DNA of 64,000 bases from Bacillus chungangensis (lineage in GTDB: Bacteria > Bacillota > Bacilli > Bacillales > Bacillaceae_C). The notes under the pieces were generated by a model, which saw only the letters and a program-made list of their open reading frames with translations, ran no database searches and was not told where the DNA came from. Position numbers and translations under genes: made by a program. Below are positions 54,385 to 63,906 of the stretch, piece after piece (positions within the stretch are counted from its first letter, which is position 1; every line of letters begins with the position of its first letter). The stretch is from positions 141,861-205,860 of the forward strand of contig NZ_JAUSTT010000004.1 in the NCBI RefSeq assembly GCF_030812995.1, given 5' to 3'.

Positions 54385-54530
54385 GCACAAAGGATGTATC
54401 GTTGTCGAAGCTTGCAACCCCTTTGTAACCTACATCCAGTAGATCAGAAAGAATAGAACCTTCTTCGCTTCTAAATTACTTAACTCATGAGGTGAAGGTC
54501 TTACTGTCAGCTAGATTTAAGAGAAGAGGG
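54385..54530 (+). repeat. Dispersed two-hairpin repeat, degenerate copy G
   Basis: It has the optional module (CACAAAGGATGTATCG ... CCCCTTTGTAACCTACATCC) and a weak H2 with TTAACTCATGAGGTGAAGG and TCTTACTGTCAGCTAGATTT. H1 is not recognisable. It sits between divergent cshB and yqfQ. The rest of 54531-54748 is AT-rich spacer. Confidence 0.65.
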
Positions 54531-54748
54531 GTTCTTTCCCCCTATTAACACGCACACATCAAATACTTCTCGTTTTGTTATTATATAGAACAATCTTGAA
54601 AACATCCAGCTAACAATCTGTTCATTTGTTTAGCAAATTTTTATCAGTTCTCCAAACCGAAAAATTCCGCATTTAACTAGACGTTTTTCCTTCCTATGCA
54701 TATTGTAATACAGACAGGCGGATGAAGAAAGAAAGGAGGAAAGAAATT

Positions 54749-55294
54749 ATGCCACCTAATCCATTCAGTCCTTCACCTAGATCCATGCCTCGCTCACCTT
54801 TTCAAATGCCAAGGCAGCCAATGGGCGGAAATCCATTTTCTTTGCCTAGAGGTCAAGGAGGTGGTGGGGGGGCTGGCAACATGTTGGCAAGATTATTTCA
54901 ACGCCAAGCTCCAAATCAAGCATCAAATATTGCTGCCGGCTTTCAGCGGGCTTCAGAAGGTGGTTCTCTGTTAAAAGGGTTGACAAATCCAGGAAAGATT
55001 CAATCCTTCCTCACTAATACACAGCAAGTCCTAAAAACAGCTCAACAGATTGGGCCAATGGTTCAACAATATGGACCAATTGTAAAAAACATTCCATCTA
55101 TGTGGAAATTATATCGGGGATTAAAAAATAGTGCTGATGACAAAAAAGACACAACAGAATCAACAGAGAAAACCGAAGAGTCAAAAGATAAAATTGAAAC
55201 AGAAACAAACGACAATCAAAAAAAGCATGAGAAACTTTCTGAACAAAAAACGAAAACGGAAAAAGGGGCATCAAAGCCAAAACTTTATATTTAA
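54749..55294 (+). CDS. yqfQ: YqfQ/VrrA-like protein
   Basis: A 181-residue low-complexity protein. The N-terminal 45 residues are rich in proline, methionine, arginine and glycine (PPNPFSPSPRSMPRSPFQMP). A helical core follows (LFQRQAPNQASNIAAGFQRA to IPSMWKLYRGLKN), then a Lys/Glu/Thr tail. AAAGGAGG lies 9 bases before ATG 54749. VrrA-type proteins vary in repeat number and are linked to the spore; the function is unknown. Confidence 0.8.
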   Translation: MPPNPFSPSPRSMPRSPFQMPRQPMGGNPFSLPRGQGGGGGAGNMLARLFQRQAPNQASNIAAGFQRASEGGSLLKGLTNPGKIQSFLTNTQQVLKTAQQIGPMVQQYGPIVKNIPSMWKLYRGLKNSADDKKDTTESTEKTEESKDKIETETNDNQKKHEKLSEQKTKTEKGASKPKLYI

Positions 55295-55461
55295 CTGATT
55301 TCACATAAGCAGCCGGATTCTTGTCAAGTAAATTGGGCGAATAAACACACCGCCACCTCCAAAAAGGCTCCTTTTTGTATTATCTTCAAATGTCTTATAT
55401 AATAATATTGGTACACAATGAGATTGAAGGTATTATCGCCTACAGTCAGGAGGTATTTTTC

Positions 55462-56430
55462 GTGGAGATTATCAAAATCGCCCCGCGCGGTTATTGTTAC
55501 GGTGTTGTTGATGCGATGGTGATTGCTCGCAATGCAGCAATGGATAAAACGCTGCCCCGCCCTATTTATATACTTGGAATGATCGTTCATAACAAGCATG
55601 TAACAGATGCTTTTGCTGAAGATGGCATTATCACCTTAGATGGAAATAATCGCAAAGAAATACTCGAAAAGGTAAACGAAGGAACGGTTATCTTTACAGC
55701 TCACGGCGTCTCTCCCGAAGTTCGCGAGCTAGCGAAACAAAAGGGATTGGTTACAATTGATGCAACATGCCCTGATGTAACAAAGACACATGATTTAATC
55801 CGCGAAAAGAAAGCGGAAGGCTACGAAGTAATTTATATCGGAAAAAAAGGTCATCCTGAACCTGAAGGAGCAGTTGGAGTAGCTCCGGATATCGTACATC
55901 TTGTCGAAACCGTTGAGGATGTGTTTGATCTCAACGTTAAAAATGATAAAATCATCGTTACAAATCAAACGACTATGAGCCAATGGGATGTTGCTGCAAT
56001 TATGGAGAAAGTAAAGGAAAAATATCCCCATGCTGAAAAACATAAAGAAATATGCTTAGCAACACAGGTTCGCCAAGAAGCAGTTGCCGAGCAAGCAGGA
56101 GAAGCAGATGTATTAATCGTTGTCGGTGATCCAAAAAGCAATAACTCTAATCGACTTGCACAAGTTTCCGAAGAAATTGCAAACACAAAAGCATATCGTA
56201 TTGCAGACGTCTCTGAAATCGAAATCGACTGGATTAAAGAGGCTAAAAAAGTGGCGATTACAGCAGGCGCGTCTACCCCGACACCAATTGTGAAAGAAGT
56301 AATCACTTTTCTAGAACAATTTGACCCAGATGATTCAAGTACTTGGGCGCGAGAAAAGCAAGTGCCTTTAAATAAAATCTTACCAAAAGTCAGAAATAAA
56401 AAGATGCAGAAAATGCCTGTAAACAGATAA
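55462..56430 (+). CDS. ispH: 4-hydroxy-3-methylbut-2-enyl diphosphate reductase
   Basis: A 322-residue [4Fe-4S] enzyme, last step of the MEP pathway giving IPP and DMAPP. The cluster cysteines are in [19 protein letters not shown] and [11 protein letters not shown]. It also has [11 protein letters not shown] and [14 protein letters not shown] 55462 follows AGGAGGTATTTTTC; the ATG at 55375 has no ribosome site. An unusually clear strong SD suggests high expression. Confidence 0.96.
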   Translation: MEIIKIAPRGYCYGVVDAMVIARNAAMDKTLPRPIYILGMIVHNKHVTDAFAEDGIITLDGNNRKEILEKVNEGTVIFTAHGVSPEVRELAKQKGLVTIDATCPDVTKTHDLIREKKAEGYEVIYIGKKGHPEPEGAVGVAPDIVHLVETVEDVFDLNVKNDKIIVTNQTTMSQWDVAAIMEKVKEKYPHAEKHKEICLATQVRQEAVAEQAGEADVLIVVGDPKSNNSNRLAQVSEEIANTKAYRIADVSEIEIDWIKEAKKVAITAGASTPTPIVKEVITFLEQFDPDDSSTWAREKQVPLNKILPKVRNKKMQKMPVNR

Positions 56431-56567
56431 GTAAAACGTTCAGAGTGGAGTGTTCTCGCATCAAGTCATGCTACGAACACCATACTCGCAGCGCTTGAGT
56501 AATGAAAAAAGAAGCTTTCTTTTTTCTTAAAGGCTCAAGCCTAGAAAAACTATCTTGTTGATACAGT

Positions 56568-56618
56568 AAGGGCGGCCCAAAAGAACACTTTTTGTGATCT
56601 TTTGAGCCGCCCTTTTTC
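56568..56618. terminator. Bidirectional terminator between ispH and yqfO
   Basis: AAGGGCGGC pairs with GCCGCCCTT, with AAAAGA/TCTTTT extension inside and TTTTTC after. It serves convergent ispH and yqfO. Confidence 0.93.
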
Positions 56619-56623
56619 AAATT

Positions 56624-57742
56624 TTACATAAACACAAAAGGATCCGTTTTAATTTCAGATGCAGTAATTGCCACATGATAGCCTTTTTCCGCACATTTTT
56701 TCTCCAGTAAGTCTGCTACCCCTTTTTTCATTATTTTTTCAATATGATGGCCAGGATCGACGACTTTCAAACCAATATTCATTGCGTCATGGGCTGTATG
56801 ATAGTAAAAATCACCTGTAACATAAACATCAGCCCCCTTCCATTTCGCTTGTGAGTAATATTTATTTCCGTCTCCACCTAATACGGCTACTTTCTTCACC
56901 ATCTCATTCAAATTTCCAACAACACGGACGCCTTCTACATCAAGGGTTTTCTTAACATGGTCGACAAACCCCTTTAACGTCATTGGCTCCTCTAATATAC
57001 CTATTCTACCCAGTCCCAGCATCTCACCTTTGTTTTCAAGTGGATATACATCGAACGCAACTTCTTCATATGGATGTGCTTTAAACATCGCCGACAACAC
57101 TCGCTTTTCTAGATGCTCTGGGTAGACAGTTTCCACTTTTACTTCCTGTACCGATTCAAGCATTCCTTTTTTCCCAATATACGGGTTTGTTTCATCTCCG
57201 GGAAGAAAACGGCCGATTCCGGTGCTAGAGAAGGAACAATGTCCATAATTTCCAATTGCCCCTGCTCCCGCGTCTCCAAGCGCCTTGCGAAGATCATTTG
57301 CTTGCTCTTCAGGTATAAACACAGCCAGTTTTTTAAGTTTCTCCTCATACGTCGGAACCAGAACTTCTGTCTGCTTTAACTGTAAAGCTTCTGCGAGCAA
57401 ATCATTTACTCCACCAACAGCAACATCTAAATTCGTATGGGCAGCATATACGGCAATATCATGTTTGATTAATTTCTCTATCATTCTTCCCGCTGGCTGA
57501 TCAGTTGTAATTTTTTTTAATGGTCTAAAAATTGGAGGATGGTGGGCAATAATAAGATCAACACTTTTTTTGATTGCCTCATCTACGACTTCTTCCAACA
57601 CATCTAAAGCAATCATAACACGCTGAATTGGTTTGTTTAACGTACCAACATGCAATCCGATCGGATCTCCCTCTAAAGCATATTGCTTTGGCGAAAACGA
57701 TTCAAACAATTGAATAAGCTCGAATCCATTGATCGCTTTCAT
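56624..57742 (-). CDS. yqfO: Nif3-like dinuclear metal center hexameric protein YqfO
   Basis: A 372-residue DUF34/Nif3 protein. N-terminal metal-binding motifs are MIALDVLEEVVDEA, IIAHHPPIFRPLK and YAAHTNLDVAVGGVND; the C-terminal ones are GDFYYHTAHDA and DPGHHIE. A PII-like insert (about 130-230) splits the two halves, as in B. subtilis YqfO. The molecular role is unsettled, with hydrolase activity proposed. Its start overlaps the trmK stop by ATGA. Confidence 0.93.
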   Translation of the reverse strand: MKAINGFELIQLFESFSPKQYALEGDPIGLHVGTLNKPIQRVMIALDVLEEVVDEAIKKSVDLIIAHHPPIFRPLKKITTDQPAGRMIEKLIKHDIAVYAAHTNLDVAVGGVNDLLAEALQLKQTEVLVPTYEEKLKKLAVFIPEEQANDLRKALGDAGAGAIGNYGHCSFSSTGIGRFLPGDETNPYIGKKGMLESVQEVKVETVYPEHLEKRVLSAMFKAHPYEEVAFDVYPLENKGEMLGLGRIGILEEPMTLKGFVDHVKKTLDVEGVRVVGNLNEMVKKVAVLGGDGNKYYSQAKWKGADVYVTGDFYYHTAHDAMNIGLKVVDPGHHIEKIMKKGVADLLEKKCAEKGYHVAITASEIKTDPFVFM

Positions 57743-58443
57743 AATAAAGCCTCCTCTACTAATTGAATCTTTTTCAATAAAGTTTGTTTTTTCATTTCAA
57801 TTTCCGGTGTTGCTTTAGCTTCTTGAAGGCGAGCTAATATTTGCTGCCAATGGCGGCATTCTTCTGTCCATTTGTTAATAAAAACAGGATGTTTGTCCTT
57901 TAATAAAAAAGGTCCCATTAAAAGTTCGGCTTCATTTAATTCAGCTTCGCTTTTTCCATCCTTTTCAGCACCAATTATTTCATAAATACAGTTATCTTCT
58001 TCTAATATTGCTTCACCAATGATTAGCCAATCGTGATCTATTAACCACTTTCGTACATGCTGAGCTCCAACATTTGGCTGTAAGACAAGCCTGGTTACAT
58101 TTGCTAATTTTTGTTCGCCTTTCTCTAAAATGGAAGTAATCAAGGCTCCGCCCATGCCAGCAATAGTAATACAGCTAACCCCTTCGTCCTTCTCGAGAAC
58201 AGCTAAACCGTCTCCCATGCGAACCGAGATGTGCTTCTCCAGCTGTAATCTTCTTACTTCATTGTATGCAGATGTATATGGTCCTTTTGCAACTTCGCCG
58301 GCAATGGCTGCTTGTATCATGCCTGCTTTAACTAAAAAGCATGGAAGGTAGGCATGATCAGAGCCAATATCCGCCAGCACAGATCCTTTCGGAACAAACG
58401 AGGCCACACAAGCCAAACGCTTCGATAAATGCTCACTATTCAT
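57739..58443 (-). CDS. trmK: tRNA (adenine(22)-N1)-methyltransferase TrmK
   Basis: A 234-residue SAM-dependent Rossmann methyltransferase that makes m1A22 in tRNA. Motif I VLADIGSDHAYLP, motif IV ITIAGMGGALI, and LQPNVGAQHVRKWL. A C-terminal helical coiled coil follows residue 180. ATG 58443 is preceded by AGAGTGG; GTG 58452 is an alternative. It forms an operon with yqfO. Confidence 0.93.
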   Translation of the reverse strand: MNSEHLSKRLACVASFVPKGSVLADIGSDHAYLPCFLVKAGMIQAAIAGEVAKGPYTSAYNEVRRLQLEKHISVRMGDGLAVLEKDEGVSCITIAGMGGALITSILEKGEQKLANVTRLVLQPNVGAQHVRKWLIDHDWLIIGEAILEEDNCIYEIIGAEKDGKSEAELNEAELLMGPFLLKDKHPVFINKWTEECRHWQQILARLQEAKATPEIEMKKQTLLKKIQLVEEALL

Positions 58444-58498
58444 TTTGTCCACTCTTTTCCCATCTTTTTCTCTTATTCATTGTACTGATTTTTTGCCG

Positions 58499-58531
58499 CG
58501 AAAAAAAGCCCTTGCATAAATGCAAAGACTT
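58499..58531 (-). terminator. Terminator after cccA
   Basis: On the minus strand AAGTCTTTGCAT pairs with ATGCAAGGGCTT, followed by TTTTTTCGC. Confidence 0.88.
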
Positions 58532-58543
58532 TTTACTTTCGCT

Positions 58544-58912
58544 TTATTCTAAACTTAGCAGCCATTCTACCATTTGATCCATGTTTTCTGATGGCACCAG
58601 CCCAGCCGGCATTGTGTTCTTTCCTTCTACAAGGATTTTTTCAACTTCATCTGCTGATAGATCCATCCCTTTTAATGGAGGTCCCATTCCCCCTCCAAAA
58701 TCTGCCCCATGGCAGCCAATACATGATGTTTTAGCAAAGCCTTCTGGATCGAACTCCCCAGCGGTCGCTCCAGCTTCCTCTTGTTGTGCTTCAGGATCTC
58801 TTTCTTTTGCAAGTTCTTTACTGTCCCCTAGACCTTTGACAGCCAAAAAGAAAATGAGTGCAAGGCCAAAGATCATAATAAGAATGTAAGGAATGACAGG
58901 ATTGCGATTCAT
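58544..58912 (-). CDS. cccA: Membrane-anchored cytochrome c550
   Basis: A 122-residue protein with one N-terminal membrane helix (8-27), an acidic linker rich in Glu (30-55), and a class I cytochrome c domain with heme site CIGCH (64-68) and axial methionine in NTMPAG. It carries electrons on the outer membrane face. The neighbouring sigA and trmK positions match B. subtilis cccA. Confidence 0.95.
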   Translation of the reverse strand: MNRNPVIPYILIMIFGLALIFFLAVKGLGDSKELAKERDPEAQQEEAGATAGEFDPEGFAKTSCIGCHGADFGGGMGPPLKGMDLSADEVEKILVEGKNTMPAGLVPSENMDQMVEWLLSLE

Positions 58913-59201
58913 CTTTTAACCCTCCCTTATGTAAAACAATTCTTCACAATACAAACACATCTTATTTTACTTGAAAAAGAGAGGAAGGGAAAGCCCTTAC
59001 GGCGATGTTTCATTAGAATTTCGGAATTTAGACAAAAACATAGGGAAAATAGTATAAAACTGTTGCTTTATATTGTTTCACTTTTTTATTCATCCTACAG
59101 CAATTTGTTTTATCTTAATCCCCCTAAAACTTGTATACGCTTACATTTATCATTATAATAGAAGGTAACGCATCTTCTTATTTTTTATTTCTGTTCATTC
59201 A

Positions 59202-59744
59202 TTAAAAAATGAGTGCACCAATTAATATGAGAATGCCGAGTACGCCTGAAATTGAAAAAAAGATGAGTGAAAAAACTCTTCCAAGTAATAACCATAAACC
59301 ACAATTTAAAAAAAGTGTCGTATAAAGCCTTATTGGCTCATTTTGAAATAAAACGGCATTTATATGGATGGATAAAAGCAAAACAATCATTGTTCCCATT
59401 ATATAAAAAATCGGATGCCAAACTTCCTTTTTCGTATAGTATCTTCCCAATAAAAATGAAATAATGATAAATAATGTTAAAATCAATGTTTGCAAAACGA
59501 AAGAAAATTCAGTAAAATAGATGATAACAAAAGAGAGCGGAAACATAAGGACAGCAAAAAAATAGGGAAAGATTTGCTTCCAATGCCATTTTACATGCTG
59601 GGACTTGTTCATGTTTTCATCAAGTATGGTTTCCTCATCTTGGTAATGCGCCAGTAAAAAATCGCAGTAATTACCCGGAAGCATATTGTGTTCTTTCCAA
59701 AATAAAATTTCATTAATCAATGTTTCTTTTCGAAGTTTATTCAT
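59202..59744 (-). CDS. Uncharacterised membrane protein
   Basis: A 180-residue protein. The hydrophilic N-terminus (1-52) has a striking LINEILFWKEHNMLPGNYCDFLLAHY segment also seen at the start of other Bacillaceae membrane proteins. Five hydrophobic helices follow (about 57-78, 82-102, 108-127, 138-152, 156-180). I do not recognise a family with certainty. It lies upstream of cccA and downstream of sigA on the same strand. The gap 58913-59201 shows nothing clear. Confidence 0.7.
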   Translation of the reverse strand: MNKLRKETLINEILFWKEHNMLPGNYCDFLLAHYQDEETILDENMNKSQHVKWHWKQIFPYFFAVLMFPLSFVIIYFTEFSFVLQTLILTLFIIISFLLGRYYTKKEVWHPIFYIMGTMIVLLLSIHINAVLFQNEPIRLYTTLFLNCGLWLLLGRVFSLIFFSISGVLGILILIGALIF

Positions 59745-59848
59745 TTTTCAAACACATCCTATCCTTGCAGCAAGCTGTCTTATTTTACTACTTTTACAAA
59801 AGATGCCGCTTTGCAATCACTAAAAAAGCGGCTATGCTTTGACAGTAA

Positions 59849-59887
59849 CAAAAAAATAGTTTACCTCCATTAATAGAAGTAAACTAT
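59849..59887 (-). terminator. Terminator after sigA
   Basis: On the minus strand ATAGTTTAC pairs with GTAAACTAT, followed by TTTTTTG. Confidence 0.9.
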
Positions 59888-59916
59888 CAGATGACAGGTG
59901 ATGAATGGAGGCATAT

Positions 59917-61041
59917 TTATTCTAAGAAATCTTTAAGACGTTTACTGCGGCTTGGATGACGCAATTTCCGAAGTGCTTTGGCTTCAATTTGTCTAATTCT
60001 TTCACGAGTAACACCGAATACCTTGCCAACTTCTTCGAGTGTTCGAGTGCGTCCATCATCCAGGCCAAAGCGAAGCCGCAAGACATTTTCTTCCCGATCT
60101 GTCAGCGTGTCTAACACATCTTCCAGCTGTTCTTTTAGAAGTTCATACGCTGCATGTTCAGACGGGGATGTCGCTTCCTGATCCTCAATGAAGTCACCTA
60201 GATGAGAATCGTCTTCTTCGCCAATTGGTGTTTCTAAAGACACTGGCTCTTGGGCAATTTTCAATATTTCTCGTACTTTCTCAGGAGTTAAATCCATTTC
60301 TTCAGCAATTTCTTCAGGTAATGGTTCACGTCCTAAATCCTGTAGTAATTGACGTTGAACCCGTATTAGTTTATTGATTGTTTCAACCATATGGACAGGA
60401 ATACGAATCGTTCTTGCTTGGTCTGCAATCGCACGGGTGATCGCTTGGCGAATCCACCACGTTGCGTACGTGCTAAATTTGAATCCCTTTTCGAAATCAA
60501 ACTTTTCCACTGCTTTCATAAGACCCATGTTGCCTTCTTGTATTAAGTCAAGAAATAACATTCCGCGGCCAACATATCGCTTTGCAATACTCACAACTAA
60601 GCGCAGGTTTGCCTCAGCTAGACGGCGCTTTGCTTCTTCATCGCCCTCTTCAATGCGTTTTGCGAGTTCTATTTCCTCTTGTGCGGAAAGCAAATCCACC
60701 CGGCCAATTTCTTTTAAATACATACGAACAGGATCATTGATTTTCACTCCAGGGGGTACACTTAAATCATTTAAATCGAATGCTTCCTCTTCTTTTTCTA
60801 GTTCTGATGTATCAGGATCCTCATCCTCGGTTTCTTCTAGGACCTCAACACCCTGATCACTTAAATATTCATAAAACTCATCCATTTGGTCTGAATCCAA
60901 GTCGAAATGAGCTAATTTTGCACCTATTCTTTCATATGTTAAAACACCACGTTTTTTACCCTGTTCAATCAATTGTTCTTTTGCTTGCTCTAATGTTTGT
61001 TCTGTTTCTGCTTCTTTTGAACGAGCTGACTTTTCAGCCAT
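59917..61041 (-). CDS. sigA: RNA polymerase primary sigma factor SigA (RpoD)
   Basis: A 374-residue housekeeping sigma factor. Region 1.1 is short and acidic with an [18 protein letters not shown] linker; regions 2.1-2.4 include [17 protein letters not shown] and [17 protein letters not shown]; region 3 follows; region 4 includes [24 protein letters not shown]. It directs RNA polymerase to TTGACA/TATAAT promoters. ATG 61041 follows GGAGGGGG. With dnaG upstream it forms the conserved macromolecular synthesis operon. Confidence 0.97.
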   Translation of the reverse strand: MAEKSARSKEAETEQTLEQAKEQLIEQGKKRGVLTYERIGAKLAHFDLDSDQMDEFYEYLSDQGVEVLEETEDEDPDTSELEKEEEAFDLNDLSVPPGVKINDPVRMYLKEIGRVDLLSAQEEIELAKRIEEGDEEAKRRLAEANLRLVVSIAKRYVGRGMLFLDLIQEGNMGLMKAVEKFDFEKGFKFSTYATWWIRQAITRAIADQARTIRIPVHMVETINKLIRVQRQLLQDLGREPLPEEIAEEMDLTPEKVREILKIAQEPVSLETPIGEEDDSHLGDFIEDQEATSPSEHAAYELLKEQLEDVLDTLTDREENVLRLRFGLDDGRTRTLEEVGKVFGVTRERIRQIEAKALRKLRHPSRSKRLKDFLE

Positions 61042-61256
61042 TTGTCCCCCTCCTTCCAACTATTCAAGCAATCATACCATGTTCCGATTTGTAATAATAA
61101 AGCTCTGTCGCTAGATCGGAACAATGATGCGCATGCATGTCTTTTTGTCCTGGGTGAGTTAGTACATATTTATGAAAAACTGTTATTTAATATTTCACAG
61201 CTTCCTTCTCATTCGTTTGTTTTTAGGTGAAATTTTTAATAAGAAGGTGTTCTCCG

Positions 61257-63068
61257 CTATGCAAGAGACTTCCTAATCGCAACGATTTCTTTCAGTATCA
61301 TTGCTGCTTTTTCATAATCTTTTTGCCTTTCCGCTTCTTTCTGTTCAGCTTCCATGTTCTTTATTTTTAACATCTTTTGATGTTTCAACACCTGTTTTAC
61401 ATAATCTTCAATTTCCTGATCCATTTCCTCCTCGTTTAATGGCATCATTTCAATTTCAATCACGATTCTTCTAAGACTGTCATCAGGCAAATAATGTAAA
61501 AATAAGCGGGTATTTGCTGTATTACCAGCTTCATAATACCCATATAAGTAGGTAAGAATAGCCTGATGTTCATCTGAATGAAGTTGTTCGCCATTGAGCA
61601 AGTCCTTTATTTTATACGCTACATCCTCATCTCTGAGCATATGAGCAAGCAAGCGGCGCTCCGCGGTTTGATAGGCTGGAGGCAGTTTTTTGCTTGTCTC
61701 TGCAGGTATTGCATTTAAATGAATTGGAGTATGCTGTAAATTATTTTTTCTTTTGTCAGCAAAGTAAATCTGTCGCTGCTGCTGCTTCATTGCTTCCAAA
61801 GAGAGCGAAAATTCTTCAGCTAATTGGCGAAGATAATAGTCTCGCTCAACTGCTTTCGGAAGTTTAGCGACTTCCCTCAAAATATTTTCTATATATTGCA
61901 GTCTTTCCCCTTCATTTTGCATGTTTTTGTCATGACGATAGTAGCGCATTTTAAAAGCCATCAATGTGAGCGTGTCCCCTATTATATCCTGGCGAAATTT
62001 TGCTTCTCCATATTGCTGGATATAGTCATCGGGATCCAATTCAGATGGCATGAGTGCAATTTGTACTTCACAGCCGTCTTGAGCTAATAAATCAGCAGCG
62101 CGATGAGCTGCTTCCATTCCTGCTTGATCTGCATCAAAACAAATGATAACAGTATCTGTAAGCCTGCGAAGCAATTGAATATGTTTTTCCGTTAACGCTG
62201 TCCCCATCGTTGCAACAGCATGATGAATATCGGCGCGATAAGCGGATATAACATCCATAAATCCTTCAAATAAAATAACTTTGTTCTTTCTTCGGATTGC
62301 CCCTCTTGCCTGATGATAGTGATAAAGCATACTGCTTTTGTTGAAAATAACAGTTTCAGGGCTATTTAAATATTTAGGCTGCTCCCCATCTAAAGCACGG
62401 CCAGAGAATGCGACCGTTTCACCTTTTTCATTTTTCAAAGGGAACATAATTCGATTTCGAAAACGATCAAAATATTCTTCATGGTTGTCTTTTTTTATAA
62501 TGAGCCCAGCCTTTTCTAATAAACGGGAAGAAAAACCTCGCTTATTTAGAAACTTCACTGCAAAATCCCAAGTTGGCAATGCATAGCCAACTTGAAAGGT
62601 TTGGATGCTTTCTTTCGTCATCCCTCGATTTAACAAATATTCTAACGCTTGTTGCCCTTCATTTGTATGCATAAGTAAATGATGGTAAAATTTACTAAGC
62701 AATTCATGTGCTTCTATCATCTGTGTTTGCTCTAATGAAGCAGGAGATGGCTGATGCTGTATCGTTTCGCCCATTTCAATGGCAATATTGTTCTTTTCGG
62801 CTAGCTTTAATGCAGCTTCACGAAAAGAGAGCCCTTCTATCTCCATTAAAAATGAGAAGGCATCGCCTCCAGCTCCACAACCGAAACAGTGATAAATTTG
62901 TTTATCCATTGATACTGAAAAAGATGGCGTATTCTCTCCGTGGAATGGACATAATCCAAAATAATTCCTTCCCTGCTTTTTCAGCTGCACATATTCACTT
63001 ATAATGTCGACAATATTTGTTGCCTGTTGAATATCTTTAATTTTTTCATCAGGAATTCTTCGTGCCAC
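61257..63068 (-). CDS. dnaG: DNA primase
   Basis: A 603-residue bacterial primase. The zinc-binding domain has C40, H43, C61, C64 (CPFHGENTPS ... YHCFGCGAGGDA). The TOPRIM catalytic core has VILFEGFMDVISA and CFDADQAGMEAA. The C-terminal helicase-interaction domain starts at about 450. It makes RNA primers at the replication fork with DnaB/DnaC. The start GTG 63068 is preceded by GGGGATG. A gap of about 215 bases separates it from sigA. Confidence 0.96.
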   Translation of the reverse strand: MARRIPDEKIKDIQQATNIVDIISEYVQLKKQGRNYFGLCPFHGENTPSFSVSMDKQIYHCFGCGAGGDAFSFLMEIEGLSFREAALKLAEKNNIAIEMGETIQHQPSPASLEQTQMIEAHELLSKFYHHLLMHTNEGQQALEYLLNRGMTKESIQTFQVGYALPTWDFAVKFLNKRGFSSRLLEKAGLIIKKDNHEEYFDRFRNRIMFPLKNEKGETVAFSGRALDGEQPKYLNSPETVIFNKSSMLYHYHQARGAIRRKNKVILFEGFMDVISAYRADIHHAVATMGTALTEKHIQLLRRLTDTVIICFDADQAGMEAAHRAADLLAQDGCEVQIALMPSELDPDDYIQQYGEAKFRQDIIGDTLTLMAFKMRYYRHDKNMQNEGERLQYIENILREVAKLPKAVERDYYLRQLAEEFSLSLEAMKQQQRQIYFADKRKNNLQHTPIHLNAIPAETSKKLPPAYQTAERRLLAHMLRDEDVAYKIKDLLNGEQLHSDEHQAILTYLYGYYEAGNTANTRLFLHYLPDDSLRRIVIEIEMMPLNEEEMDQEIEDYVKQVLKHQKMLKIKNMEAEQKEAERQKDYEKAAMILKEIVAIRKSLA

Positions 63069-63121
63069 GAAAACATCCCCATTTTACATTATTCTCTTTT
63101 GTATGTTTTCTATATAAATAT

Positions 63122-63610
63122 TTATTTTCCTGCAATATTCGACAAAAACTTTAAAAGATTTTTTCTAAACCGCTCTTTATCTGATTTTTTAAATGGAGCC
63201 GGCCCTTTGCCAAATATTCCTTGCCGCCTTGCTTTAGCGGCTAAGTAGCGAATGTCAAGCGATGTTGCAATTGTTGACTCATCATAAGCTGTTCCCCAAG
63301 GAGAAATCACATATACCCCTTTAGGCAGCAATAAACTTGCTAAGCCAATATCTTGTGTGATTACTACATCACTTCTTTTCACATGATTGAGGATATAAAG
63401 GTCTGCTGACTCTCGATCTGGGTCTACATAAACCCAAGTTTCTTCATCTGGCTGCTGCATGTGATGAGCATAGGACGCAACAAAAATCGCCTGCCATTGC
63501 TTGCTTGACGCAGTATCGACAATCTCCTTTTTTACTGGACATGCATCTGCATCGATATAGATTGTCGGTTTTTTTTCGTCAATATTAGTAACTATTCTAC
63601 ATCCCTCCAC
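63122..63610 (-). CDS. yqxD: YaiI/YqxD family protein (DUF188, PIN-like)
   Basis: A 162-residue UPF0178 protein, with YIDADACPVKKEIVDTA near residue 18, VVITQDIGLASLLLPKG, and a C-terminal GIFGKGPAPFKKSDKERF loop. The family resembles PIN nucleases; no activity is established. GTG 63610 has AAGGA upstream. It is conserved immediately upstream of dnaG. Confidence 0.9.
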   Translation of the reverse strand: MEGCRIVTNIDEKKPTIYIDADACPVKKEIVDTASSKQWQAIFVASYAHHMQQPDEETWVYVDPDRESADLYILNHVKRSDVVITQDIGLASLLLPKGVYVISPWGTAYDESTIATSLDIRYLAAKARRQGIFGKGPAPFKKSDKERFRKNLLKFLSNIAGK

Positions 63611-63906
63611 AGAATCCTTCTTGTAGATATAGAAAGAATACTTTACATCTTTTGGGTAAATTTACCTTTCAGTACAATTGTGTTTGAAATTGGCATTCCC
63701 TTTACAACATCACTTTTGTAAAGCTTTTCAATCTTTACTTGACAGATAGTAGTTATTAGTTTATTCTTAAAAGCTTTACTATAAACATGATTTCTATACA
63801 TTTTAATCACAATTTTTTATTATAATATACAATCGCAGATTTTACTATTATTTTTTATTACTTTTATGATGAAGTGCAGAAGAAGATTCTTTCCAAAATC
63901 TGCACC
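63611..63906. other. Gene-free spacer between yqxD and the group II intron end
   Basis: AT-rich. Near the right edge an inverted repeat GTGCAGA...TCTGCAC (about 63874-63905) directly flanks the intron 3' boundary and may belong to the intron target. Confidence 0.45.

Noticed and set aside
159..54530. CRISPR array or insertion sequence ends as an explanation of the dispersed repeats
   Set aside because: Copies are single, far apart, of variable length and lack spacer regularity, a transposase gene or consistent target duplications.
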